DNA from: Cryptomeria japonica
Lineage: Eukaryota > Streptophyta > Pinopsida > Cupressales > Cupressaceae
Length of the DNA: 64,000 nucleotides
Reading direction: 5' to 3'
NCBI RefSeq assembly: GCF_030272615.1
Contig: NC_081406.1
Span: 164,223,521-164,287,520 of the forward strand
Shown piece after piece: positions 12,376 to 24,120 of the stretch. The notes under the pieces were generated by a model, which was not told the origin of the DNA, made no database searches, and saw only the letters and a program-made list of their open reading frames with translations. The position numbers were made by a program, and so were the translations under genes. The first letter of the stretch is position 1. Every line of letters begins with the position of its first letter.

Positions 12376-13140
12376 ATGAATGTATCTATGTCTATGTGGG
12401 ATTCTTTGAGTCTCCCTAGCCAAAAAGACTTACTCCAGTCAGCCTTATCAAATTTAGGCACATCTAATGAGCTTAATAGAGATGAATCCAAGGCTATGTT
12501 GACAAATACTGTTGTGAATGAAAAGGAACAACAAGCTTCAAAGGTTAATCCCCCACCATTTTATGTGTCTGTCATTATAGGAGACCATTTACTACATAAC
12601 TGCATGATAGACTCAGGGGCCAGTAGTTCGGTTATGCCTAAGAAAATTGTTGACAAGTTGGGTATTGCATATGAACCACTTGAAAAAGGGGTAGTTCAGC
12701 TAGATGGGACTGATGTCAATACAATAGGTGTGATAAAGGGTTTGAGCTTGACCTTTCATGCCTGCCCAAGTTTCTGTATCCCACAAGATATTTATATCAT
12801 TAAACTGCCTCTTCATTTTGCCATATGTTTATTTAGGGATTTCACAGCTAAGATAGGTGGCTATCTCTCCTCTGACTGGTTTCATATGTTGTTTAGGACT
12901 AGGTTTGGCACAAAAGTCACTATAAGATCAAATCCCATAGCCAAGGATCATATCAAGCCTTAAACCTCACCCTCTATTAATGCCAATTTGGTTGCAAGTG
13001 AACAAGAGGAACAACCTATTGTTCAAGAAGGCAATACACCAACCGAAGATATATCGGACGTTCTCCTTGATGAATGGGCAGCTCCGTTTCATATGGTTGG
13101 TTCATGTGAGCAACAAGAGGAGCCTAATTTGGGGGTGTAA
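12376..13140 (+). pseudogene. Aspartic protease region of element G
   Basis: A retropepsin-type domain carries the catalytic triad motif in CMIDSGASSSVMP (about 12601-12639) followed by KLGIAYEPL and a second hydrophobic half. This enzyme cuts the Gag-Pol polyprotein. The open stretch runs 12376-12963, then a stop, and the same frame continues through an acidic linker to about 13138. It shares frame 1 with the RNase H and reverse transcriptase downstream, so it was one polyprotein. The second half is shortened relative to what I expect for this domain. Confidence 0.75.
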
Positions 13141-13209
13141 TTAATGCATGAATCTAATTCATTTCTGCCTAACCTTGAAAAGAGTGCAGAACAATAGTGT
13201 AGACAACAA

Positions 13210-13608
13210 GATAATGAGTTGTATTTTGATGGCTGAAAGAGTAGAATTGGTGTCAGTGGTGGATGCATGCTTATTTCCCCCAAGGGTGAGAGGTACTATT
13301 CAACTTTTATATTATGTTTCAGCTATACTAATAATGTTGTTGAATGCAAGGCTCTTATCCATGGCTTGGAATGGGCAAGACAAAGAGGTACTATCTGTCT
13401 GAAGGTCTATGGGGACAATGAGTTAGTTGCTAATTAGGTGAGAAGTATTTGTGTTACAAAAAATTATTTGCTTAAGTCTTATAAGCATAGGGTATGGGAC
13501 CTCTTGGAGGGATTTGATGATTTTAATCTGATATCCATACCCAGAAATCAGAATAAACATGATGATAGGTTAGCTGCTATAGGAGCTAAGTTTGATATTC
13601 CCAAGTAA
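13210..13608 (+). pseudogene. RNase H domain located upstream of RT in element G
   Basis: In frame 1 the translation shows the four RNase H landmarks: YFDG at about 13222 (first Asp, then a stop), TNNVVECKALIHGLEWA (Glu in ECKA), KVYGDNELVAN (third Asp), and IPRNQNKHDDRLAAIGA (last Asp). This is the RVT_3 / archaeal-type RNase H (aRNH) captured by Tat-clade gypsy elements. It would degrade the RNA strand of the RNA:DNA hybrid. Its place between protease and reverse transcriptase differs from the usual position after RT. A degenerate second RNase H follows the RT at about 14937-15140. Several stops, at Ala, Trp and Gln-like positions, inactivate it. Confidence 0.75.
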
Positions 13609-14940
13609 ATTGGTAATGATAGTAGCCATCAACATGTTAGGGTTGTTATTAGGCCTATTATACTAGATAATAATAAACATTAGAAGGTGTTTGATAGTGA
13701 CCAGTAGATTGTAAACTTCCTAAGAAAGGAAGTTGAATTCTCTCATGCTAACTAAGAGAGGCTACAACACCAGTACAATGACCAAATCATTCAGCTAAAG
13801 AGAAACAAGATGCCAAAGGGTTTGATCACCTTAGAGTATATTTTTATTACTAATGATGAAGTGATAAAACCCAAGGCCAACATACAAGTTCAGCAGGATC
13901 ATTATGAAGAGTTTGAGGTCTTCAAGGGTAAGCTACTTAAACTAGGCAATGTATGTACAATAGAAGAACAACAAGCATTTATTCTGCTTTTTCAAGATTT
14001 TAGTGATGTTTTTGTATGGGAATATAGCGACTTAAAAGGATTTGATCCTCCTCTTTCCCAACATACTATTGAGCTTGAGCCTAATGCCAAATCTGTTAGG
14101 CAGAAGAAGAGGCCATTGAATCCTAAGTTAGAGCCTCTTTTGAAGAAAGAGATAAACAAACTGATTGAGAGTAGCATAATATTTCTTATTAAGCATACCT
14201 CATGGATTTCCAACCTTGTGCTAGTTAGGAAGAAAAATGGAGAGATTAGACTTTGTGTAGCTTCTTTGAAAGACCGTCATCCTTTTCCCTCCATGGAATA
14301 GATACTTCAAGAAATCTTGGGATCAGAAAGGTTTTCCTTGCTAGATGGTTATTCTGGTTACAACCAGATATTAGTTAAGGAGGAAGATCAATTTAATACA
14401 ACTTTCACTACAAATTAAGGGACTATGGCCTACTAGAAGATGCCCTTCGATCTATCTAACATTGGGACAACCTTTCAGAAATCCATGGATATGGCCTTTC
14501 AAGGCTTAATGTACAAGTTTGTCTTAGTATACCTTGACGACATCACATTTTTTTCCAAGGAAGCTAAAGATCATCTAAACCACTTGAGGCAGATTATTGA
14601 GAGATGCAGAGAATTTGGGATATCACTTAATCCCCAAAAGTGTGTATTTGTTGTGCATGAGGGCAGATTGCTTAGCTACCTGGTCTTTAAACACAAAATT
14701 ACTGTTGACTCTGAGAGGATAGATGCCATTTTGGCCCTTCCTTTACCAACACACAAGAAAGGTCTGCAAAGTTTTATTGGTGGGATCAATTTTGTCAGGA
14801 GATTTATCCCTGATATTGCTGATTTGTTAAATCCACTAACTGCTATGTTGAGAAAAAACCTGTCTCTTAGCTGGACTAAGGAGGGGAAACAAATTTTTGA
14901 GCTTATAAAAGAAGCATTGGTAGTTGCCCTACACTTCTAA
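13609..14940 (+). pseudogene. pol: Reverse transcriptase of element G
   Basis: RVT_1-type polymerase. KGFDPPLSQHTIEL and VRQKKRPLNPKLEPLLKKEI lead into WISNLVLVRKKNGEIRLCV, followed by LLDGYSGYNQI, the FQKSMDMAF block and the active-site YLDD (about 14530). After RLCV (about 14256) the block that normally carries the first catalytic Asp (motif A neighbourhood, DFRNLN type) is absent and the sequence jumps to ASLKDRHPFP, an internal deletion of roughly seven residues. In-frame stops occur at 14299, 14416 and 14431. It copies the element RNA into cDNA in intact relatives. It is dead here by deletion and stops. Confidence 0.85.
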
Positions 14941-15540
14941 ATCCCAACTTTTCAAAGGATTTCACTTTGTATGCTTATGGTAATATTGATTTTGTTTCTG
15001 CTATGTTGGTACAACAAAATGACGAAGGCTCGGATTAACCTTTAACTTTTTTCAGTCAAACATTGAAGGATTATGAGCTAAAGTACACTTTTGTAGAGAA
15101 CACATGTACTTGTTGTTATCAGGAGCTTAAAGAAATTTAAGAACATGTTGTCTAACAATAGGATTAATCTAATGGTTTCTCATCCAAGCGTGAAAGAATT
15201 TCTATTGAGTAAGGATCTCGGTGATAAGAGAGTTGGTTGTGTAAACAAGGTAATGGAAAATGATGTTGAAATCAAGGTAACCATGTTGGTTAGGGGTAAA
15301 GGGCTATGTGAACAGCTTGTTGATGGAGTTACCAACACTACAGAGCATGAGAAAGAGGTTGTTCTAATATTGCAAGATGAGGAACAAACAAATGTTTTTA
15401 CTCCTACTACTAATTGGGTATAGGAAATGGTTCATTTTCTGCAAATTGGTGAGTGTCCTAGGAGTTTTGATAGAGCTAAAAGAAGATATTTAAAACTACA
15501 TTCCATACCCTATGAGCTTTTAAAAGGTGTTTTTTTTTCC
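14937..15540 (+). pseudogene. Second (classical) RNase H and linker of element G
   Basis: After a frameshift near 14937 the reading FSKDFTLYAYG and LTFFSQTLKDYELKYTFVEK matches the RT-linked RNase H (RT_RNaseH) of gypsy elements. The frame returns near 15120 to HPSVKEFLLSKDLGDKRVGC and KVMENDVEIKVTMLVRGKGL, the connector found before integrase in this group. A stop at 15421 and a T-run frameshift near 15530 separate it from the integrase. Confidence 0.7.
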
Positions 15541-16585
15541 GTAAAGACTTCAATGGTGTATTACTGAAGTGTATTGGGCCTAAACAAGTTGAGAAAGTAC
15601 TGCATGAATTCCATGAGGGGTTAGTTGGAGGTCATTTCTCTCCAAGAGAAAGAACTCTTAAAGTGATGAGAAGTGGCTATTATTGGCCCAAACTATTCAA
15701 AGATGCACACTTATGGATAAGAAGGTGCAGGGAATGTGCCTTGTTTGTTGGAAAGGAAAGGTTGGCAGCTTTACCTTTACAGCCAATTCAAGTTGAACAA
15801 CCCTTCATGAAGTGGGGTTTGCACTTTATTGGGGTGATAAACCCTCCATCAAATGTTGGCCATAAGTGGGTACTTACAACCACAAACTATTTCACCAAAT
15901 GGACTGAAGCAGTGGCACTTAAAGAGGCCACTGAGTTTGATGTTTTGAACTTTTATGAAGATCTGGTTGCCAAATTTGGAGTCCCTAATTATATCATTTT
16001 AGATAATAGCCTTGCTTTTGTTGGTTTTAGAATATCTAATTGTGTTGTCAAGAAGGGCATTTATCTAAATACATCTTCTAATTACTATCCACAAGGCAAT
16101 GGCCAGATAGAATGCACCAATAAGAATTTGATCAGGATCATCAAAAAGACCATGGAAGGTAACCAAAGGATCTGGCATACTTAGTTGAAATTATCCTTGT
16201 GAGATGATAGAATCACTCTAAAAATATCAATGGAAAAGTCACATTTCATGCTAGTATATGGTAAGGAAGCAAGGCTTCCTATCTCACTTGATCTTCTAGC
16301 ACTTGATTTAGTCAATCAACTAGACATGATCAAGGAAGACCCTTTGACAATAAGATTAGCTCAATTGTTTGAGCTAGAAGAGACCAAAAATGATGCCATG
16401 AGGAAGATAGAACAACATCAATCCCAAAAGAAGAGGTATTTTGATAAAAGGGCATCTCTAAGAGATTTCAAAGAAGGAGACATAGTTTTGAAATGGGACA
16501 CTCTTAAAAGAAGGCTTGGAAGACACTCCAAATTCGATGCATTCTAGAGTGGGCCCTACATTATCTCTGAGTGTAAGAAGCACAA
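15541..16585 (+). pseudogene. Integrase of element G, cut by element B
   Basis: The HHCC-type zinc-binding region (HEFHEG...GGHFSPRERTL, then RRCRECALF) is followed by the rve catalytic core. The first catalytic position reads WGLHFIG, where Asp is expected before FIG, so it is replaced by His. The second Asp (IILDNS) and the Glu (NGQIECTNK) remain. Stops lie at 16182 and 16545. The C-terminal part (RYFDKRASLRDFKEGDIVLK) continues to KKHN at 16585, where element B interrupts it. The reading resumes at 46209. Integrase would insert the cDNA into the host chromosome. Confidence 0.85.
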
Positions 16586-17119
16586 TGTTGGTATTGTATT
16601 GTAATTGATATCAACCGGTATAGAACATTACTAGTATAGTTGTCACTGGTATTGCATGTTACTGGTAGAGAAGGATAATCGGTATGGGAGAATAGTTAAC
16701 ATGTTGTCTTTGATGTCAACCAACTTTGTAATGTCATTGATGATCACCGATACACAAGTCAATATGGACTTGTGTTAAAGACAAGTATTGGAGATCAGCC
16801 TAGTATGATGTCTTCTGCAAGAGTGCAAGGTTGCTGGTTGTTGATTGTGATGAAGAGGAGGAATGTTACCAAGAATCACATCAACACCAGAGGTGAAGCA
16901 TGCACAGGCCACCGATATGAGTTAGATATCACACAACTTGACTCCCACTGGATGAAGAAAAGATTGACAGAGAATGTGTTGCTTCAGTAAGCAAAGATGG
17001 CATATGGGAAAGCTACCAGGTCATATGTCAAGTATAAGATGCATCTACTCCTCAGAGATGTCACATTAATACTAGCAGCTGACATAGATCCACTCCCACC
17101 AATAAGTGTAGCTTATCTC
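16586..17119 (+). repeat. Element B 5' LTR, piece 1
   Basis: Aligns with 43668-44195 of the 3' LTR, including ATGGGAGAATAGTTAACATG. It ends with target ATCTC of element C. Confidence 0.92.
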
Positions 17120-18063
17120 TATTGGAATACAATGAATCCAAGAACACTAAGAGGGGGGGGAGGGGTGCGTGAATCAGTGTTCTGTCAGTAATATAAGATT
17201 TTACCTTATTACAACATACACATATAAACTGGTAAATGAAAAAACATATAACATGAAGTAAATAAAGCAGCCACATGAATGAACACCATAACACACATAA
17301 TTTATATGTGGAAAACCTCAAAGAAGAAAAACCATGGTGGGATTTGTGACCCACAATATCAATGCACTGGACATATGAAAGATATTACATAGTATGGAGG
17401 CCTACACATGCAGGAAGGCACACTGCCTAGAGCACACTGCTCAACACAAAAGAGTCTCATTGACTACAAGCTTCTGCTGAAATAAAACAATAATGGTGAA
17501 CTCACAAAATGCATCTGCTATGCCAAAAAGATTTCCGGTTATAGCTCTATTTTGTACCAGTTCTTAAACCCTTTTACCGGTATCTCCTTTTCTCCAAGAA
17601 TGCTTTATAAACCATCTACTGATCATTGCATGAAATTACTTTCGTATACAAATGATCTACTTATATGTCCTTCGCATCACATTGTTCTACTTCCTTATCC
17701 TACACACTCTTTTTTATTCTATATATCACAATGACCTAATAAATTGACTTATATACCCTTTACAAACAATATGCCTTATGTTGGCTTTCAATACATTACA
17801 AAAGATATACAATGTCGGTCTTATACAATAATTACAAAATGATTGAATAAAAATTTTCAGATCTCAAACTGATGTCAGCTTCACAGAAGTGTTGGATGTC
17901 AGTGTCGGTGTCAGTGTCGGTGTCGGTTGTGACCTTGATTACTTCAATGTCGGTGTTTGTCGGTGTATGCCTCTAATGTTGGTGCCTGCCAGTATATGCC
18001 TTCTTAAAAATCTTGTTTCTGTCAATGACAACATATGAATCCAATGAGTGTCAATTGCCAACA
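17120..18063 (-). repeat. Element C 3' LTR (minus orientation)
   Basis: Aligns with 23063-23975. It carries the G-run end (plus-strand AAGAGGGGGGGG), the AAAAACCATGGTGGGA box at about 17326 and repeated GTCGGTGTCGGT-type motifs near 17895-17960. Confidence 0.92.
17895..17965. repeat. Short GTCGGT repeats in C LTR
   Basis: TGTCGGTGTCAGTGTCGGTG and variants form a degenerate 6 bp array. The matching part of the other LTR (about 23815-23880) has fewer and more decayed units, so the array varies in length. Confidence 0.75.
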
Positions 18064-18080
18064 ATCTCCCCCTTTGGCAT
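18064..18080 (-). other. Polypurine tract of element C
   Basis: Minus strand reads ATGCCAAAGGGGGAGAT against the 3' LTR. Identical to the tracts of A, B, D and E. Confidence 0.85.
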
Positions 18081-18309
18081 TGATGGCAACACTCATGTGA
18101 AAAATGGATTCCCTGTCAGTTCAACTAAAATATGCTCCCCCTAAGCTGATTGACTATGTTTGCAATATACTCTCTATCTGATATCCTCCCCCTAAGATTA
18201 TATACATATTTTTCACATACATATCCTCCCCCTTTGGCATCAATGCCAAAGACCTGTGAAAGAATTGAAAGAATCTGTGCAAAAGAATGAATAAATTGAG
18301 ATTACTTTA

Positions 18310-21300
18310 CTAGAGCTTGACCAATTTCAAGATTTCTGGATAAGATTTCTCAAGTAACTGTATATAAGTATCCCAATTGGTTTTGAATGTTTTAGATATG
18401 GATACAAGTCCACTCAGTAGATATGCAAGTGTTTCTTTCTCAGTGACTTCTATCGGTGTGGGCTTCACAATCATATCCATGCATTCCCTCTTATGTACAC
18501 CAAGTGAATCCAATCTTGCACTCACCAAACCTCTGAGACTTCTTTCTCTTCAAATAATCTTGTCTCTTTCCTTTTCAAGAGAAAAAATTTGATTCTCCAA
18601 AGTCAAAATTTTTCCATGAATAGATGTTGTAAGTGAAGTTAGTCCATCAAAAGAATTAGCAAAAGTAGCAATCTTGTCTTGTAACTCCTTTATCCTCTTA
18701 TCTACATTTAATGTAAGAATTTATATATTACAATAGATCCTATAGATGTTAGTACACTATTTCAAAGAATTTTTAATAAGTATAAGATTCACCTCAATCT
18801 TCTTCTTCTCAATCTCAATAATCTAGTCAAAAGCGGCCCTCTTAGCCAAATTAAACCTTTCAAGTGCTTGCCGGTCGAAAATCTATTGTAATGATTGAAT
18901 ATTTTTAGATATGTGCTCTGTTAATAACTTAAAATTGTTGGAAGGGCTTGCTTCATTTTCAATCATACAATCAGGAATCAATCTGTGTCAAACTATTATT
19001 GACTAATCTATTATTCATTTGTCAACAGATCCCTCCTTCATTAGCTTCTGAGTAGCCATCACCATTAGCTCTGTGAGATTCATCCCTGTGATTGATTTCT
19101 TCTCAACTTGAGAAGTGTCAATTGCCAAAAAATTTGTTGGGGAATCAACTGTTGGTATGGTACTGGGTGTCTTATCAGTCTCCTTTCCCTTATCCTCTCC
19201 TAGTATATCTCTTTTCTCATCCCCTTTTGCACTGATGGCTTCGCCACTTGGTGCAGTAGTTGTTACTGTCGGTGGAATATTATCAACAATATTATCAATA
19301 CCATGTACATTATCTACATTTACTTGCTCGAATCATACAAATGTTGTCTCTGGCAATATAGATTGTACACTCTCATCAATTTTAGGTTCACCTATCAGTT
19401 CATTCAAAATTTGATCTAAACTTCCCAAAAATCCTTTCCCTTTAGATTTGTCCGAAATGGTGGAAGTTGTTGCCTTAGCAAATTCTTCTTGAGAAGTAAG
19501 GAAATCAGGATTCTTTTGGAAGAATTTAGACCAACCATTTGTGGTCTCATTTATTATCTCATTTACTCTACCCATCATTAGGCTTATTTGTTGGGGTTTG
19601 CTGCTAAAAAATGTTTTGTTGGCAACATCTATACATCTTTTCATTTCCTCATTATTTATAGAGCCACACATATTCAAAAGTTCAACGTCCTTAATTTCCC
19701 TATCCCTCTTGACTGCATCTAATCTTCTTTTATCTAACTTATTGTACAATGATAAAGGAATTTCTTTCAAAATCTCTACTAAAGCCTTCATATATGTGTC
19801 TATATGTAACAAAATTGCTTCTTCTATTTTATTTTGCTCATTTTCATCTAGATGTTCATATAAATTTGACACATTCTTCAAAATACCATGTTTTGTTACC
19901 TCATCAATTAACTCTACACAAGTCATATTACCAGATTTAGCTTCTTCATCATCCTTTTTCTTCTTCTTGCTCGGGGTTGTAGGGGTGGATGGAACTGGTT
20001 TCCTCTTCTGAGCAGGTTTCCTTGCTGGAGGTGTGGGTGCAATAGGCTTTGTCACTTTTCTTACTAGCTTCCTCCTTGGCTCCACCTTCTTCTCCTCTAC
20101 CGGAGGCTTGTCACTTTTCTTCCTCTATACCCTTCTGAATGCAAGAGGTCAATTATCCTCTACATTAGAGTCAGAAGTGATAGGATAAATGAAATTGTTG
20201 GCCTCTTTGCCTCGGGAGCACTAACTGCCGCCGCTTGATCTACTGGTTTAGATCTAGAACCTAGTTCTGTATCTATCCTATGGATAACATTTTGAACGAA
20301 GGCACACATTTTGTCTATTTTCTTTTCTCTTCTTTTCTCATTGAAGCCAATTTTGACTTCAAGAGCCTTCTCCTCCGCAGTGCCAAAATGTTGCGTCTTA
20401 TCATCTAAAGGAGCATCAAGCAAATTTTTTGCATAAAGTTACAAGCTATTGTCATCAACTTCATATCCTAGTTCAGTGACCCATATGGTTCTTGGTTCCA
20501 CTACTTCCATGAGGGTTTCATATATTTTTACCATGAAGTAGATATCAATGGAGTATTTCTCCATAATGTGCTTGGAAATTCTCTCCCTCAGTATCATATT
20601 CTCTTCGAAAGATTTAAAGAAGCCCCATAGCTTCTCATCCATGTTGCTACTAAGGCTAGTGATTGCATCTTTAATTTGCATTCCTGTCGATATGTCATGA
20701 GCCCAACGTTTCTTTCCCAAACCCGGTAGCTCATTCATGAAATATAACATCAAGCAGACAATAAGATTGCCAAACCTAAATGTTCCTTTCTTGACACCTT
20801 TGATCTTACCAAGATTTAACATTAATTCACTTCTTAACCATTCACATAGATCATACTTTCCATCATTCCTTCACATTTGGCATGCAACATGGATACAAGA
20901 ACTGGCAACAAATTTTAATTGACTTGATTATGTTACCTTGTAGCCGATGATCATGCTGGCAAATTTCACATCTGTATCTTTGATGGTGCTAATCCTCATA
21001 GATCTTCCATCATGGGTTGCACTGGTGATCTTTTCAGCCTCAGTGTTGGAGATCTTCTTCCCAGGTTCCTGTCCAACTTTGGGTAAGTCAGTGAGCGCCT
21101 GAATTGCTTCCTTTGTGATCATGTAAGGTCAGTCCAGCTAGATGAATTCATTGTGGACCCTTCTCAGAACATATCTGATCATTTCATCCTTGAATTTTGG
21201 TATGTACAAAATTCTAACTAACCCTAGATCTTCAGTGGCCTTATATTCTGGCTTGTTTGTTCCAGAGCTGCCTAGTATCATAGATTGATGCATTCCCTTG

Positions 21301-21518
21301 ATCTCCTCAGTGCCTAAATCCTCCAAGGTGTAGTGAATATAGGCCCCGACATCTTCTACATAAACTATGTTGTCGAGAACCCTCGAGAATGCACTAGTAG
21401 AGTCTTCCTTCTTTGCTATTTGAGGAACTTCCTTAAAAATGAGTCTGAGCCTATCCTTTACCTCGACAATAGTGGGATTCACAATGAAAGTAGGACCAGA
21501 TGAAGATCTGTATGCCAT
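18310..21518 (-). pseudogene. Unfamiliar long ORF (ORF2) of element C
   Basis: I do not recognise this protein. One reading frame runs from ATG 21518 to about 20190 (stops at 21138, near 21125, 20928, near 20885 and 20439). A frameshift near 20190 then leads to a second frame down to 18310 with further stops, about 1,070 codons in total. The first third is globular, with GTFRFGNLIVCLMLYFMNEL and WVTELGYEVDD. Next come a coiled-coil-like charged stretch, a Pro/Lys tract (PTPPARKPAQKRKP, KKKKKDD) and an acidic-to-neutral C-terminus. No protease, RT, integrase, RNase H, signal peptide or clear membrane segment is visible. It follows Gag, where Pol would be. Its general layout recalls plant transposon-associated globular domains, but that is a guess. 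Stops at Trp-like positions fit cytosine deamination. Confidence 0.6.
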
Positions 21519-21876
21519 TTCAAAGAAATACTTGGATAATCAATCATCGGTTTGAAAGATCTTGATAACTGTTGGAAATATTTTCAGAATGCCTTTGCTT
21601 CGCTCTGGTTTGCTTAAGTGTTGGGTGAGTGAAAAATGAGTTCATTTTCCTTTTTTTATCAGCGAGTAAATCCTAATCTTTTACTATCATAAATGCTTAG
21701 CGATGCACTCTACCGGATGTCAGTTTCACAATTTTATGTTAGGTAAACCTTCATCAATGATCAGTTCAACTCTCCAGATCTCTTCCGAGGAATATGCAAG
21801 TTTTGCAATGAATTTGCCAACCCCTAAGGCTTATGCCTCACTTACTGGTTGAATTTCCTGCCGGTACAAGAACACT

Positions 21877-23062
21877 CTATTCTACCGATGGAGTTACTGG
21901 TGCAATTTCAAGTGTAGTTGCAACTCCACTTGGTTCTTTGGAATTTCTTACCCATCTCTTGGTGTGATCATGTTGTATTTCATCTACCTTCTGCTTTCCT
22001 TTCTCATTTGGACTGTCATTGCTAACCGGTTTAGTCTTTCTTCTACAGTACTTAACAATATGACCATTTTGTTGCATGCATAACATGTAACATTGTTCTT
22101 TTGAATTGTTTTGCCATATCCGGTGTCATTCCTTGATCTGCATTGATTAGCCAAATGTCCACACTTTCCACATGCATGACACTTAATAGTCATTCTACAA
22201 TCTTCTGACTTATGACCATATTTCTTGCAATTTGCGCATAGACCGGAAACTGAATTGTAGTTTTGATTTGTTCTATTTCTACATTGTTTAGCCATGTGCC
22301 CAAATTTATTACAAATAAAGCATCTACCATTGAATTTATAAGCATTAGATTGCCTTACCGGTTTCCTCTGGTCTGGTGAGTTTTGCATACTGGTTGTCTG
22401 ATCTTCATTTGTAGTACCGAAGCTTTCACCTTGTAAAAATCCAAGTCCTCTAGACTCATCATTCCGCCTTTGTCTTTTCAATAAATCATTCAACTGTGCA
22501 ACACTAATCCTAAATTTTTCTTTATACTCACTTGCAGTAGTCAGATCATTTCTCAGAGTTATTATTTGTCTCTCAAGCTCTTGTTCATTATTTTGGGATT
22601 GTACCAAATTAGTTTTCAACATATCATTCTCATGAGCCAGTCTGCCACATTATTCAAATTTGTTCTTCAGAGATACAACAAGGCTTTCTTTCTTCTTCTT
22701 TCTATCCTCAATCTCTTTTGACATCCTCATAGTCAAGTCTTGCATTTAATTCTTCATGAGCATGTTGGCTTGACTCAAATTTTGACATTGTTCTTTAAGT
22801 GCATTTTTCTCTTCATCATCCTAGTTTTGCAAAAGTTCCTTTCTCCTAGCTTGAGTTGATGATAACCTTTCTTGCAGAACAAGAATGAATTCATTAGCAG
22901 AATTCAATTCATTTTGTAGCTTCAAGTTTTTCAACCTTTCAACATCATAATCCTCAAGTGCCATCTCAAGTTGCTTCTCCATAGCCATGTTAAATGATTT
23001 CGGTTTCAGGATCTTCCTCAAGCTATTAAAGTTTCTCCGAGGTACTAGGCTTTGATAACAAT
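21877..23062 (-). pseudogene. gag: Gag-like protein of element C (coiled coil plus zinc knuckles)
   Basis: Reading starts just inside the primer site. The N-terminal half is a long coiled coil (LEMALEDYDVERLKNLKLQN; NEQELERQIITLRNDL) with stops at 22821 and others between 22622 and 22820. It then shows the LNDLLKRQRRNDESRGLGF motif, similar to the GLGF-type motif in copia Gag of the Sirevirus group, followed by at least three CCHC knuckles: CFICNKFGHMAKQC, CANCKKYGHKSEDC and CHACGKCGHLANQC. A fourth starts CYACNK and is frameshifted near 22085. Zinc knuckles bind the element RNA. The usual N-terminal copia Gag core (UBN2/DUF4219) is absent, which is odd. Stop at 21877. Confidence 0.75.
23049..23060 (-). 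other. Primer-binding site of element C
   Basis: Minus strand TGTTATCAAAGC, two changes from the iMet primer site TGGTATCAGAGC, just after the 5' LTR. Confidence 0.75.
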
Positions 23063-23975
23063 TGTTGGAATACAATTAATCCAAGAACACTAAGAGGGGG
23101 GTAGGGATGAATCAATCTTTTGCCAATAATATAATATTTTACCTTATTACAACATACACATATAAATTAGTAAATGACGAAACATATAACATGAAGTAAA
23201 TAAACTAGCCACATGAATGAACACACACAAAATTTATATGTGGAAAACCTCAAAGAGGAAAAACCACGGTGGGATTTGTGATTCACAATATCAATTCATT
23301 GGCCATATGAAAGATATTACATAGTATGGGGGCCTGTACATGCAGGAAGGCACACTGATCAACAAAAAAGAGTCTCACTGACTACAAGATTCTACTGAGA
23401 TAAAACAATAATGGTGAACTCACAAAATGCATCTTTTATGCCAAAAAGAGTTCTCATTGTAGCTTTGTTCTATACCAGTTCTTAAACCCTTTTCCTGGTA
23501 TCTCCTTTTCTCCAAGAAAGCTTCACAAACCATCTATTGATCATTACATGATATTAATTTTGCATACAAATGATCTAATTATATTACCTTCGCATCACAC
23601 TATTTTGCTTCCTTATCCTACACACTCTTTTTTATTCCATATATCACAATGACCTAATAAACTGACTTATATACCCTTTACAAACAATATGCCTTATGTC
23701 GACTTTCAATACATTACAAAAGATATACAATGTCAACCTTATACGATAATTACAAAATGATTGAATAAAGCTTTTCAGATCCTAGATTGATGTCGACTTC
23801 ACAGAAGTGTTGGATGTCGATGTCGGTGTCGGTGCTGGTTGTGATCTTGATTACTTCAATGCTAGTGTGTGTCAGTGTATGCCTCCAATGTCGGTGCCTA
23901 TCGGTATATGCCTTCTACAAAATCTTGTTTCTATCAATGACAACATATGAATCCAATGAGTGTTAATTTCCAACA
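23063..23975 (-). repeat. Element C 5' LTR (minus orientation)
   Basis: Plus-strand TGTTGGAATACAATTAATCC to TTCCAACA. Pairs with 17120-18063. Confidence 0.92.
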
Positions 23976-23980
23976 ATCTC

Positions 23981-24120
23981 ACCATACACATGGAATGCAT
24001 CATATCCCTCTAACAGAAGGTAGTCAGAGGAAGAAAAGGAAGAAGACTGGATGCATAGATTGGATGACAAATATGAATGATGAGGAAGCCTCCTAACCTT
24101 AAGATCAGAGATGTGTACAA
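23981..24120 (+). repeat. Element B 5' LTR, piece 2
   Basis: Aligns with about 44197-44340 of the B 3' LTR (CATGGAATGCATCATATCCC; CTTAAGATCAGAGATGTGTA). It is bounded by C on the left and D on the right. Confidence 0.9.

Larger units (their letters stand above)
17115..23980 (-). mobile_element. Element C: non-autonomous copia-type element carrying an unfamiliar ORF
   Basis: The element spans 17120-23975 on the minus strand with perfect target duplication ATCTC (17115-17119, 23976-23980). The uninterrupted LTR of B reads CTTATCTCACCATA at this site. Its LTRs are 17120-18063 (3' side) and 23063-23975 (5' side). A mutated iMet primer site is at 23049-23060 and a polypurine tract at 18064-18080. 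Inside are a coiled-coil and zinc-knuckle Gag and a long second ORF, with no protease, integrase, RT or RNase H. The left terminus has TA in place of TG. Confidence 0.93.

Noticed and set aside
19115-20011. Plus-strand open frames rich in Ser/Leu/Phe
   Set aside because: They are antisense shadows of ORF2 of element C and have no motif of their own.
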